DNA of 64,000 nt from Molanna angustata. Lineage: Eukaryota > Arthropoda > Insecta > Trichoptera > Molannidae. The position numbers were made by a program, and so were the translations under genes. Shown in pieces: positions 46,700 through 58,336 of the stretch. The first letter of the stretch is position 1; each line of letters starts with the position of its first letter. Where the stretch lies: contig OY754964.1 of the NCBI GenBank assembly GCA_963576475.1, positions 4,459,649 to 4,523,648 of the forward strand. The letters are read 5' to 3'. The notes beneath the pieces were generated by a model. The model did no database searches. It saw only the letters and a program-made list of their open reading frames with translations, and had not been told where the DNA came from.

Positions 46700-47260
46700 A
46701 GTTGTATGTTTGTCTGTAATGGAAAGAAAAGGGGAGAAAAAAGGATGGGAGAAGGGTTAGAATTGTTACATACCTACAAACATTAAAAATATTAACAACT
46801 CACAAATTTACGCTATGCATCTAAAGAGTTTTTGTAGAAGTTATTACTAGCAGTGAATAAATCAGAATGTGATAAACACTCTGCCCGAGAAATAAACGTT
46901 AAGGAAATGGCATGCCCTTTTGATAAAGTCGTTCTGACTTAGATTGGTGTTTGGCTATTATAACTATTCCTAAGTTTTGGTTGTAGGGTTCAAAAAAAAT
47001 AGTGAGAGTACTGATAAAAAGAATTATAACTACATACATACATCCACATTAACCCATTGTACACTTGTTGAGAGCATTTGATTTAACAAAACACCTTATA
47101 TAAGCATTTTATGAATAAAAACTTTCCTAAAACTACAACGAAAAACAGAAAAATAGGTAAACATAGTACTTTTTAAAAACATCCTTTCATGCAATTCTTA
47201 TGGTAGTATACACAATATCTACGGGGGCTATCAATAGTTTGATACTTGATCTTTATACAT
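46700..47260. other. AT-rich intronic stretch, no feature recognised
   Basis: No conserved coding, RNA or repeat signal seen. Confidence 0.4.
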
Positions 47261-47264
47261 ATTT

Positions 47265-47650
47265 CTCAGCTCTTCGTTTGAAGTACAATCAGCAAGATTA
47301 TGGAATAGCCTTAGTCCGGCGTCGTCTAACTCACTTTGTATTTTCAAGAAACAACTAAAGAAGAAATATTTATCCTTGAACACCTGATCCCGTTTTCCTC
47401 TCCTGTCCTTACCCTATCCTTTTTTTGTTGCTATGAATTATTTTTTTTTTGTTTTAATAGTATTTAAATGTTATATATATTTTCTTTGTTTTCTTTTACT
47501 CTTATTCTTTTTCTGTTGTATATACACAATGTTGTCATACTTTGTAATCTGTTTGATTGGAAGAAATTACCTATTGGCAATAAGCCCGCCTGTGTACAAT
47601 TATATTTGTTTATATTATGTACAGGAAGATGTATAAATAAAAAAATAAAT
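47265..47650 (+). mobile_element. Family E LINE, last coding part and tail
   Basis: 'tttgaagtacaatcagcaag' begins the match to the family E C-terminus (SSFEVQSARLWN), followed by the 3' UTR with 'ggaagaaattacctattggc' and an AAATAAAAAAATAAAT tail. Confidence 0.65.
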
Positions 47651-47724
47651 ATGTACATACCATCAAATTGTTGACACATTCGGAGTAGAAAAAAAGGACC
47701 GACCTTCACGCTATCCTATCTTTT

Positions 47725-47990
47725 GTATAGAAAACAATTTTTTTTTATTATTTATTATATAAAATACAAAATTTCCTTAAATCTAGTAACAATTTTTTTT
47801 AATGCATCATTATATATTTAACTTACATTAAGTTACATAATAGTTACCAGATATTTTACTATTGTCATTAACTGACTCACTAGGTAAAACCTGTTCTGAG
47901 ACAGTGTATAGATGTCTTATTAGTTTTCATTTTTGGTTAATAACTATGGGAGTATTTTCAGAGTTCAGGTGATTAATTTATTTTTAATAT
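47725..47990 (-). mobile_element. Possible jockey-type LINE tail
   Basis: It shares the phrase around 'ctcactaggyraarcctgtt' with 9300-9330. The minus-strand orientation ends in an AAATAATAAA-type tail. Coding content is not recognisable. Confidence 0.35.
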
Positions 47991-48950
47991 AGTCTCCGCC
48001 CTTTTTTTTAATCCAAATTTTAATGTCTCGCTTAAATATTTTCAAGTTACTGTTTTGTCTTTAAAATATCATAATATATTCAACAATTTGGATTAAAAGT
48101 TTTATATTTTGTTGTCTATTATTCAACGATACATACTATCGCCATCGACATTTGTATATCATGTGTAAAATGCAACTAGTTTAAAGAAATGTGTAAGAAA
48201 TTAACTTTGAAAAACACGAAAAAAATCTACTCGTAAAATAGCCCAAGCCTTTTTGAACCTTTCAGAAAATGTGTAAATGTTTTCACTTAAGCATTAATAT
48301 ACAAGTTTTCATTTTCATATCCGAACGGTAAAATGAAATTATGGAGTTGTAAAAAAATTGATGTTACCTACATCCGCAATGCGCCGCAAAAAGGTCCGAC
48401 CATTGATTACATTATGGCTACCTTATATAGAATGTAAATTCAGAAATAATTTTATATAATATCTCAAAATGATGAGATCCATTAAAAGCCTCGACAGGCT
48501 ATCGCTTGACGAAGGGCATTTTAAATGAAAATGGCATTCGTATCAAAAACTTTACCTGACAAATTTCTTTGCCTCACAAATTTAATGTTCATTATGACAA
48601 ATTGAATTTGTTTAACGAATATTCTGAGATCCGTTGTGTCTCCATTGAACGTCGATGTCAAAACAATTATTGATATAGCTATCAATAATTGTTTTGACAT
48701 CCACGTTAATGTAACATAATTTACATTTTATTTTTTTATTTAGTTATCCTACAAATAAAGTATACCGATATTGGAAGATTTTTTTTTATTTGACTAATCA
48801 ACCAATCAGGATTCCAGAATAAAAGGCAAGTTTTTTGAGAACTTAGATAAACGATTTGTGCATAATAAATAATACCTACATATTACGAATTTCATCAAAA
48901 ATTTATATAATATAAAACCATATAAGTGAAACTTTGATTTTTATATATTT
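47991..48950. other. AT-rich stretch containing a hairpin at 48652-48706
   Basis: 'gatgtcaaaacaattattga' is repeated inverted around 'tatagctatca', giving a near-perfect hairpin with about 24-bp arms. Nothing else specific is seen. Confidence 0.5.
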
Positions 48951-48954
48951 TTTT

Positions 48955-49530
48955 TTACTTTATGTACATTATTGTGTTACAATGGCGGGTTTATTGTCAC
49001 AAGGCAATTTTTTCCAACCAACCAAAACAACGTGAGGCCATAAATAGTGTAGTAGTAGATATATTAAATGTATTACAAAAAAAAAACAAACAGAAAGATA
49101 AACACGTCACATTATTAACTGTTAAATTACAGCAACAAAGAAAAGACGGAGATAGAGTTTCTGGGATGTGAGAAAGGATGGGGAAGGAGTGTCAATTAAG
49201 CATTGGTCTTTTTTTAAGAAGTTGAATCGATTGAGACGTCGTAATATCATCACTTAACTTGTTCCATAGTCTTGCTGATTGTACTTCAAAAGAGGAACTG
49301 AGAAATTCAGTAATATGAATGGGAATAGCTAGTGTGGCACGATCAGCATATCGAAGAAATAGACAGTGATTTGACAAGAAAATAACCCTTTTCTTAAGAT
49401 ATTGGTATAGATCAATATTATAAATTATTATATTATGCAGTAGTGAAAGTAAATAAATGTTACAACTAAGACGTGTCTTAGGCCAGCGAAGAAGATTTCA
49501 GTTGGTGGAAACATGATCATATTATTATCG
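48955..49530 (-). mobile_element. Family E LINE, 3' part
   Basis: The minus strand reads LSNHCLFLRYADRATLAIPIH and FEVQSARLWNKLSD, with the 3' UTR ('ggttggaaaaaattgccttg') at 49030-48990. Upstream it continues to 'ccagcgaagaagatttcag' at about 49480, matching LRWPK of the other copies. Frameshifts are present. Confidence 0.7.
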
Positions 49531-50650
49531 TATAAAGACATTTTCTAAGATATGATCAGATGTGTATTTACATAGAAATATAAATTAATTAATTGTGTGG
49601 CAGCGCGGGGTGGACTGCAACATGTGCGGCCCGGGATTCTAGAATGCTCCCGAAGATTGACGAGGATCAACGAACCATAGCCCACCGTCGTCGATTCGAG
49701 CTGATCGACAGATTTTATTCGTGTGTTGATCGTTGAATAGATCAGAGACGCGTTTAATTTTTATCCATTAGTTCCGACCCACGACATCACAAATTTATAA
49801 AGTTATTTTTTTATATTGTATTTCCAATTATTACGAATAAAGCAGTGTTGATAATGTAAGTAGTTCTTTGATTGAAACCCTTCATCACAATAAAATTATA
49901 TATTATCCATTATTTAATTAACTGACATAAAAAATATCATACTTGTAGGTATATGTTTGAATAAAATAGAATGCCTTTGAACACACAACCTTCTGCAATA
50001 TAATCCTTCTTCATTAAATAAATAAATAAACATATACCCCTAAAATTACTTGATAGATATAAATAATTATAATGTAGGCACAAGTTCAACAGAAGTGTTA
50101 CCATTATTATAGCACAAATATAAAACAGAGGTACACAAAGAGTAGAAACAAGAAGATGCATGTTATTTTTAAAAAATAATATAAAAAATTATCAGACCAA
50201 AAGATAAGAAATAAGAGAAACAGTATTTAAGCATATTAAGTTCCACAGATGTTCACCACACACATCCTCATGTAGGTATATTTTTCAATCTTTGTAAAAA
50301 CGTCAAGCCCCATCCATCTTTGGGGCATTTTAATTGAATATCTCCTTGGGGGGAGGGAAGTCTAGTTGAGAAGAACATGATAGAGCACCTACTTATAATG
50401 GTGAAGAGGGTTGACATCAACCGCTTTGATTTATTGTATGCATTACAAAATGTGTTCAATTGCCACTAATGGTGACAACATTATCCAAATACGATTCACG
50501 ATTTCTCATTTTTTTGCCATGATTTTTTTTTTGCATTACTTCTGGAGCAACTATATGATACTGAAGTAAATATTAATTTATCTCGCACCCATTTAAGTCG
50601 CTACGTTTTTGAGACCTATATGAAGGTCGTCTCGACTGAGGCCCGCAATT
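49531..50650. other. Intronic stretch; a GC-richer block at 49600-49790, otherwise nothing recognised
   Basis: About 49600-49790 is GC-richer ('gcagcgcggggtggactgca', 'cccaccgtcgtcgattcgag') and stands out from its surroundings. No frame or known repeat could be assigned. The remainder is AT-rich. Confidence 0.35.
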
Positions 50651-50654
50651 TTTA

Positions 50655-51392
50655 ATAACAAGGTCTTTTTTCTCCTCACGACCACAAATTAATACAATGG
50701 GGAGTTATATATTCGCAATTTTAAAGGTTGATTTCAATAGTTATTGCAAAAATTGTATTCTGAAAGTTTTATCATAATCTATCTATGTGTGTGCTGTGTT
50801 ATATGTGTCATGGACGACGTGTTTATTCTATTCAATCGATTACAGACAAAAGTACTAATTCGATTATATTCAAAATTTACAAATTTTTATATCTTATAGT
50901 CGCTTAGATCCCATTAGATTTTGTAGGATATCTGGGGGGCAAGTCTGGTTCGATCGGCGAAATCAAAACCCTAGTGATTACCCATATCATGGATATGATT
51001 ATTGTTTGTAGTTCTATGACATCTAAAGATATTGTAGAACTCCATATTATAATTATATCCATGAAATGGGTAATCACTAGGGTTTTGATTTCGCCGATTG
51101 AACCAGACTTGCCCCCCTGATCAATGATTCTTATTTTTTTTTAATCGCCAATATTTCAATGTGACACCAAGCTCATGAAACTTCAAGTTGCTAAAAAGCC
51201 ACATCACTTTCATGAAATGGCATTGAAGATTATTAAGTTTTAATAATAGAATATATAAAGTAAAAATAATTTGATAAACTCGTTTCATGAAAATACTAAA
51301 AAAAATTCCATACAAAATTTGAAATCTTTGAGGAGTGACTTGATAGTGAGGAGTATAGCGTTGGCCACAACCCACTCGTTTTTTATTAAGTT
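50655..51392 (-). repeat. Dispersed repeat family F, copy 5, interrupted
   Basis: The minus-strand copy of the 13905-14470 family runs from 'gttgtggccaacgctat' (right) to 'tgaggagaaaaaa' (left). It is split near 'cattagattttg' by the 185-bp foldback element at 50935-51118. Confidence 0.7.
50935..51118. mobile_element. Foldback MITE inside family F copy
   Basis: The ends read GGGGGGCAAGTCTGGTTCGA and its inverted copy. The arms are about 65 bp ('atcaaaaccctagtgattac' repeated inverted), with a loop of about 50 bp. It lies within the F repeat, so it is younger than that copy. A target duplication is not certain. Confidence 0.75.
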
Positions 51393-52262
51393 ATTAAGTG
51401 TTGACTCACAGCGGTATTGTTTCATATAAGGATCACTATTGAACTATCAATAGTTATTGAGGTCCCCTAGCAACCTGCTTCGGATTTTCTACCCCCCATG
51501 TTACACCATGTAAAAATATAAAAATTAATAGGTACCAAAAAAGTTTCATTAAATATATATTTTAGGAAAAAATATAGGTACCTACTACCTATGTACATAT
51601 TTCCCTTTGAGCACGTAAAAGGCAACCACATATGCATGAATATTTAACTGAATCTTTACAATATTAATAATTGATTATTATTCTAATCATACCTTTTTCA
51701 TAAGTGCCCTATTTTCGGGCTTTTTTGCTCAATTTAAGCGTATTCATTTTTCTCGTGTATCTATGTATGTACCACTTTCCTAGTTTTGTTAGGTAAGGTG
51801 CTAATTTTCGGGTCCAGGGTAGACTTGTAAAAAAAAATTGTGAGGTTATTTCTGAAAATTGTTCATGCCTAACGAGAGATCATATGCTCACTTCAACGGA
51901 ACGATCCCTTTAGAACATTCTGTACAGAAACATGAAAATTTAATTCCGTATATTTGTGGAGGGCTCCTACTCCCAAATGCGATAAATTTTTGCCATGAAA
52001 AAATGAGCGGAAAATCTGCACCATCCCATCGTGTCGTTTAGAGGGATTTTCACGTTATCTTGTATTAAATAATTTTCCAGTTATATATTTCGAAATTCTC
52101 AAAGCAATAGCCATCGCAACCAGAAGAATTTAAAATACAAATTTCGTGATATAATTAAGTGTCTGAATTAGAGACAGACCGAAAATTCGGTTTCAGCTTC
52201 GGCCCGCTAATATGTAACATAACGTAACGTAATTTTAATATTCCCAGATGTAATTTGTATAT
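51393..52262. other. AT-rich intronic stretch, no feature recognised
   Basis: A 60-codon open frame at 51859-52041 has no recognisable motif. No other signal seen. Confidence 0.35.
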
Positions 52263-52271
52263 ATTTATACT

Positions 52272-52613
52272 TAGGAAGCATATTTCAGCGTGATGGAAGA
52301 TTGGAAATAGATAGGTATTGAAAGGAGAGTAACGGCAGGTAATATAGTGAATGGTGCATTAAGACCGGTAATGGCTGACCCAATTATTTCGAGGCAAGCA
52401 AAGCTCGCAGTACACAATGGTATCGTCGCACCGACTCTAATGTATGCTAGTGAGACATGGACATGGCAGAAGACGCATGAAAGTAGAATTAACGCGGTTG
52501 AAATGAGGTCACTAAGACGAATGTGTGGTAAAACGATGTATGATAGAATAAGAAATGAGGATATTAGACGAGAATGTATGATTGAAAGAAATATCGTAAG
52601 TAAGATGAAAATA
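52272..52613 (+). mobile_element. RTE-A, left half (interrupted)
   Basis: The frame reads LGSIFQRDGRLE, then IERRVTAGNIVNGALRPVM, then LMYASETWTWQKTHES, and stops being RTE-A after ERNIVSKMKI. The next residues of the same protein (NALRWFSHIERM) appear at 58351 onward. GTAAGATGAAAATA is present both here (52600-52613) and at 58337-58350, so the break is the target duplication of RTE-B. It is 5'-truncated. Confidence 0.9.
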
Positions 52614-52946
52614 GAAAGTAAGAAAATGAAAATAGTAAGAAAGAAATATCGTAAGTAAGATATAGTTAATAAGTGTAATCGTTAATTATATTAAGTGAAC
52701 TATTAAGCTAAGAATAAGAAATAACTAGTTGTAAAGGTTAATTGGTAAGATAATATAAATGTAAGCGGTGAGAAAAGACAAAAGTTGGGACTTAAATAGT
52801 GTAATTATATGTAAATAAGTGTTCTGTATATGTTAAAATAATCTAAGGAAAAAATGTGTGTGTTATATCAGATGACGTATATGAAAATGTGATGAATGGA
52901 TAGCTGAATTAAGAAAAACCCCCTGGGCTCTGCCGGGAGAACATCG

Positions 52947-53590
52947 ATGAAGCCCGCCACTCGTCATGTTACGGTCCAGGGGGTAGGCGAAAAGAGGAGA
53001 GCCGAGTGCAGATTGGGAGTCTGGAATATAAGAGGAGGAATGGATAGAAAGATGAATGAATTGTGCGACGTAATAAAAGGTAAAGAAATAGATGTATTGT
53101 GTGTAAGTGAGACAAAAAAGAAAGGTAGAGGGATGAACGTTAGGAATGATGGTATGATAGAACTATGGTCGGGAGTGAAGAGTGACGAATTTGTATGCAA
53201 AGGAGTTGGTGTGATTCTAGCGAAACGAATGGGGAAATGTATGAAAGAGTACAAGCTAAAAAACTCTAGACTCATGTGGGTAAGGCTGAAGATCGGAATT
53301 ACAAGCGTATTCCTAATAATAGGATATGCGCCCGGAAACTCCGATAGTGAGAGTGAAAAGGATGATTTCTGGAACAGTGTGACCGAGATAATGAACGAAA
53401 AAAAGGATAATGAAAGAGTGATTCTGACTGGAGACCTAAATGGATGGGTGGGTGTCCGTAGGAAAGATTTTGAGTCAGTCCTTGGACCTCACGGCGATAT
53501 TAGAGTGAATGACAATGGTAAAAGACTATTGGAAGTATGCACGGAAGGGAATCTGTTTGTGGCGAACTCAGTATTCAGCCACAAAATAAT
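52947..53590 (+). pseudogene. RTE-B apurinic-type endonuclease domain
   Basis: The start ATG is followed by ECRLGVWNIRGGM (the N-W-N motif seen in exonuclease-endonuclease-phosphatase folds), then DVLCVSETKKKG (metal-binding Glu), GYAPGNSD and VILTGDLNGWVG (catalytic D-x-N). The domain would nick the target for reverse transcription. It is cut after NSVFSHK; the continuation IHQYTWERGNERSIIDYV (with the S-x-I-D-Y motif) resumes at about 56262 on the far side of the nested insert. The final H of the domain is seen as TDHYLL. Confidence 0.88.
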
Positions 53591-56251
53591 AACAAATAAT
53601 AAAATAATAACAGTATTCAGCCACAAATTTTTATAAATGATCTAATAAGTATGCTTTATGATGTAAAATGTTTGGTGTTTGCTGATGACATGAAAATATA
53701 TGTACAAGACGATCGAGACCTTGCATGACTGTACAATACTCCAAAATGCATTAGACATCTTACAAAAATGGTGTATGGTTAACAACTTGTTTTTGAATGT
53801 ACATATCTAAATGTCAAGTTATAAAATTTCATCGTATCAAAAACATAATTCATTTTGAGTATATGTAAGATCAATGGATCAACTTTAAGCATAGTCGACG
53901 AAATTAAAGACTTGGGTGTTATAGTTGACAGTAATAATAATAATAATAATAAGTAATTTATATAGCGCCGTTTAATGATTTAAAATCATTCCAAGGGCGC
54001 TGGTAGCTCAATTCTGTAATGCTCTGCGAAATAAAGTTGTTTTTAGTTTTTTAGAGAAGGTGTCTTTGCTTTGAGCACCGCGGACATCAGGAGGTAGTTT
54101 ATTCCACTTTAATGGACCGCTCACACTAAAGCATCGATCATAGTATGCCGCTTTGTTGGCTCTATCCACCTCCTTCAAGGAGTTGGTACTCTGTGATCCA
54201 GACGACCTAAGTGTGAGGTGCCTCCCAGAGAGTTCCTTTCTTTGACATAGTTCTTGTATGTAATTCGGTGCTAGATCATTCAAAGCATTAAACACCATCA
54301 GACAGATTTTGTAGTCAATTCGTTCTGGACACTTCAACCAGTGCAGTTCGTTAAGAAGATGCGTTATATGACATCGTTTATTTTCACTGTAAATTAGTCT
54401 AGCCGCTGCATTAAACACCATCTGTAATCTATCGAACTGATACTTGGGCAACCCAGCATATATACCGTTGCAGTAATCAAGCCGAGATACAACAAATGCG
54501 TTTATGAGTGTTCTTGTCTCATTCTTTGCTAAGCTTCGACGAATACTTTTCAGTTGTCTTAGTTGGAAAAAACATGAGCTGATCGTTTTAGAAATTCGCA
54601 GATCAAGCGACAACTTGTTGTCCAATTAAACACCTAAGAATTTGACGCTTGCAGCTGGCACCAGCTTTTCTCCATTTATGTTTATGGGAATATTTTCAAT
54701 AAGGTGTTGTCGTTGTGGTGATGCTACCCACATGAACTCTGTTTTTGTTGGGTTCAATTTCAACTTATTGTGGGACATCCACGCAGCGACTTTTTCGATG
54801 CATTGAACTGTATCCTCTTTAAGAACATCTTTGCATGCAGGATTACAGAATCTAAAAAATAGGCGATCGTCGGCATAAGCAAACGAATCAAACTCCTTAT
54901 TTTGAATTAGATCATCAAGCTTTTTTATGTACAGAATGAATAGAATAGGCCCGAGCACTGATCCCTGAGGCACACCAAATTTAACGATTTCCGATAAAGA
55001 TGCATTTTTATTGATCCACACAGACTGGCGTCTTTCTGACATGTATGAGGTTATCCATTTTAGAAAATTTCCGCAAATTCCATATTCATTTTCCAGAAGC
55101 AGAAGGAGAGTTTCATGGTCCACAGTGTCAAAGGCAGCACTCATGTCTAGTATAGACACGAGAGAAATGTTTCCAGATTCAACTCCTGTAATTAGATCAG
55201 ACAGTATTCTCATAAGTACAGTTTCACTAGAGTGGTTTTGTCTGTACGCTGACTGTTTTTTTGGAAACAAGTCGTGTTCTTTCAAATACTTCGTCATTTG
55301 ATGCACAACTGCTCTTTCACTGCTCAGTAAATTTTGTCTCATCTCTCATGTCAACCAAACTGTAAACAGAGCTCTTAGAACCTTGGGTTTTGTACTTAGA
55401 TTGAGTAGGGATTTCAAAAATATTAATACATTTATATTATTATTCAAAAATTTAATTAGACCAATACTAGAATATAACTCAATTGTTTGGAGTCCGTGTT
55501 ATACTGTTCATATTTATAACGTTGAGAGAGTTCAAAACAAGTTTTTGAGGTACATCAATTTTAAGATGGGAATTCAGTCTACTGACATCAATTATGAATT
55601 TTTGAGATCATTTTGCTCTCTTGATGCGCTGGAGATAAGGAGAGTAATAGCTGATCTTGCATTTTTTCATAGATTACTGAATGGTGTTGTAGATTGTCCT
55701 CGTCTTTTGTCACAGATTCACTTACGTGTACCCTCAAGACTCACTCGCAATAGTGAATGTTTCGCCTTACAAAATGTCTACACAAATTATTTGTTTGGCT
55801 CACCAATGCAGAGACTTCCAAGACTTGCAAATAAGTTTGAGCAGATCGATGTCTTTGCATTGGGTTATGGTGCATACAAGAGTTTGTTGTTACATATAAT
55901 GAAATGATTATATTATGTAATGAATGAATCTTGACAATCTATGTAATATTATTTTTCTTTTTTTTTTTTCTTTTGTAAATATTACTGTAAACAAATGTAT
56001 TTTTAAGTTGCATTGTTTTCTCTGCTGATTTGTGTTCAAATTTTATTTGTATATACCTATCTTTTTTATATTTACATAGTTGCTTCACATATTGTTTTAT
56101 TAACTTTTTTAGTATGTTTTCTTTTTTGTTTCCTTTTACTTAATGTACTATTGTTTTTAGTCTATGTTTTTTCTCAGTACCTATGTATATTTTAATGTAT
56201 GTTTTAAAAGGCAATACATGCCGTATGTGAGATAAATAAATAAATAAATAA
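53591..56251 (+). mobile_element. Jockey-like LINE inserted in RTE-B, itself split
   Basis: The left part (53628-53930) reads FINDLISMLYDV and CLVFADDMKIY (a FADD catalytic motif) through DLGVIVDS. The right part (55346-56251) reads VNQTVNRALRTLGFVLRLSRDF, ILEYNSIVWSPCY, VRRVIADLAFFHRLLNGVVD-like and ends in (ATAA)n (56232-56251). About ten residues between the parts are missing, and the CR1/L2-like element sits there. AAAATAAT of the target is seen on both sides. The element is 5'-truncated within the RT. Confidence 0.82.
53931..55345 (-). mobile_element. CR1/L2-like LINE nested in the jockey-like element
   Basis: On the minus strand one phase stays open from 55342 to 54008 except for a single TAA near 54626. 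It reads LDMSAAFDTVDHETLL (catalytic Asp), GVPQGSVLGPILF, SFAYADDRLFF (YADD), then RLDYCNGIYAGLP, LHWLKCPERIDYK and KTTLFRRAL at the end. These are typical of CR1/L2-group LINEs. The 3' UTR ends 'ggcgctatataaattac' followed by (TTA)n at 53931-53950. The 5' end is truncated at about 55345. It is the youngest layer of the nest. Confidence 0.88.
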
Positions 56252-56261
56252 AAATAATTCA

Positions 56262-56708
56262 CCAGTATACATGGGAAAGAGGGAATGAAAGGTCGATAAT
56301 TGACTATGTATGTGTTGACGCCGCACTAAGGAAAGCGACAGTGGATACTAGAGTGTATAGGGGTGCGGAATTGGAGACAGACCACTACTTGCTAATATCA
56401 AGAATTGATTTGTTCACCGGGTGGCGCTCTAAAACACACCGAAGTGATCCACCGAAGCGAACCAAGGTAGAAAGGCTGCAAGATGAGAGTGTAAGAAATC
56501 AGTATGCAAAAGAGACCGGAAACGAACTCTTTAAAGCAATACACAGTAGAAGAAATATTGAGGAAGCATGGACTACGCTGAAAGAGACCGTGTGTAAGAC
56601 ATCGAAGAATATCTGTGGTATTGCTAAAAGAGGTGGAAAGAAAGGCGATGCTTGGTGGAATGAGAGTGTTAAGATAGTTGTGGGTGAAAAGAAGAAAGCA
56701 TGGATGGC
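56262..56708 (+). pseudogene. RTE-B, end of endonuclease and connector
   Basis: It continues the endonuclease (YTWERGNERSIIDYV, TDHYLLISRI) and the following connector region (WWNESVKIVVGEKKKAWM). At 56709 a run of TTATT marks the entry of a minus-strand LINE tail; the protein resumes at 56976 (AAKRSNNEERAKENY). Confidence 0.8.
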
Positions 56709-56975
56709 ATTATTTTATTTATTTATTTTTATTTTATTTTACCAAGGACAGCACACAGTACATGCATACAATTATTGAAATTAAATAAATAAAAATACAA
56801 AAATAACATGTACCTCTTACGTACTATACCTAATATCAAAATAATACAACAAAAAAAGTGTGAATTAGTGTGGGTGCGCGCATGAGAGAAGAGTAATACA
56901 TGTGTGAGTGAAAGAGATATCTAGAAAGAGTGTGAGTGTGTGGGTGTGTATGTGTGTGTGTGATATTATTAGCCG
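56709..56975 (-). mobile_element. Short LINE tail inserted in RTE-B
   Basis: On the minus strand it ends in an A-rich AATAAAATAA tail at 56709-56740. The rest includes a (GT)n microsatellite (56928-56962). It resembles 9222-9595. It interrupts the RTE-B frame between KKKAWM and AAKRSNN. Confidence 0.5.
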
Positions 56976-58314
56976 CGAAAAGATCGAATAATGAAGAAAG
57001 AGCAAAAGAGAATTATAAAGTATGCAAGAAAGTAGTCAAAGACACAGTAAAAAGGGAAAAAGATGGTATAAAAGAGAAAGAAAGCCTGAAAATAGCCAAC
57101 GACTTTCCTGGAAACATGAAAATGTTCTGGAAAGGCGTAGCGAAAAGAAAAAATGGAACTGTGAAAGCTTCGAAAGGAATAAATGATAAAGATGGCGCCT
57201 TTATAGACCTTGCCTTTATAGACCTTGAAAAGGCCTATGATAAAGTTGTAAGAGAAAAACTATGGAATATACTATCGATGTACGGAGTGAAGAGTAAGCT
57301 GATACGTGCAATCGCTTCATTATAATATGAGAACAGCAAAGCATGTGTTCGTGTTAACGACACAACAACAACTTGGTTCTCTATAAATAATGGCGTTAGA
57401 CAGAGGTGCGTGTTGTCCCCTTGGCTCTTTAATCTCTACATTGATTTCTGGATAAGAGCCCTTAAGTATGAAAGTAAGGGTCTGAAACTGAGTACTGTAA
57501 CAGTACGTGATCTGATGTATGCAGACGACAAAGTATTGTTAGCAGAAAGTATGGAAGAGTTACAGTATACAGACTTAAAATGAATGCCAGCAAATCAAAG
57601 GTAATGGTCTTTGAAAAGAGTGAAAGCAGAACAGTGTGTCAAATAAAAGTAGAGAATGAATGGCTTGAACAAGTCGACGAGTATGTCTATCTGGGTAGTA
57701 TGTTCCAACGGAATGGACGGCCTGATAAGGATATTGAAAGAAGAGTTATGGCAGGAAACAGAGTGAATGGAGCACTTAGACCAGTTATGAATGATCGCAA
57801 CATATCAAGAGACACTAAAGTTGCCATTCATAACGCAATCGTAGTGCCAACCCTGACGTATGCAAGTGAGACCTGGACATGGCAGAAGTCGCACGAAAGC
57901 AGAATAAATGCAGTTGAAATGAGATCGCTTAGAAGAATTTGTAACAGAACGATGTATGATAGAGTTCGGAATGAAGATACAAGGAAAGAATGTAAGATAA
58001 AGAAAGATGTAATTAACAGAATGAAAGTTAACACATTGAGATGGTTTGGCCACTTGGGGAGAATGAACGAAGAACGCCTGACGAAGAAAATATACAAATC
58101 TGACAGGAACGGAATAAGAGGTCGCGGGCGCCCAAGAAAAGGATGGCACGACCATGTAAACGATATTTTGAAAGATGGAAATGTAAGAAGCGTGAACAAC
58201 AGACGAACATGTATAAGACGATGTATGAATGTTGAGGAGGCGATGAATGCGTGTCAAGATAGAAAAATGTGGCGTTCGGTTCTCTCTGCCTACCCCGTGA
58301 GGGACATGGCGTGA
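56976..58314 (+). pseudogene. RTE-B reverse transcriptase (deleted) and C-terminal region
   Basis: After the connector (MKMFWKGVAKRKNG) the frame jumps to FIDLEKAYDKV (catalytic Asp), so the first part of the RT is deleted. The joint carries a 15-bp tandem duplication (57197-57211 and 57212-57226). A stop interrupts at 57323. The frame then reads NNGVRQRCVLSPWLFN, DLMYADDKVLLA (YADD intact) and, after a frameshift near 57580, MNASKSKVMVFEKS. It is open to 58314: LTYASETWTWQKSHES, LRWFGHLGRM, RGRPRKGWHDHVND and LSAYPVRDMA. Confidence 0.88.
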
Positions 58315-58336
58315 TGGTATGTATGTATGTATGTAT

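Larger units (their letters stand above)
52614..58336 (+). mobile_element. RTE-B LINE, nearly full length but broken, carrying nested elements
   Basis: This RTE-type element has a leader (52614-52946), an apurinic-type endonuclease (52947-53590), a post-endonuclease region (56262-56708 and 56976-57200), a partial RT (57212-57590) and a C-terminal region (57580-58314). It ends in TATG repeats (58315-58336). It is flanked by a 14-bp target duplication inside RTE-A. Its own interruptions are the jockey-like element (53591-56251) and a LINE tail (56709-56975). The first part of the RT palm is deleted, and several frame breaks exist, so it is not functional. Confidence 0.88.
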
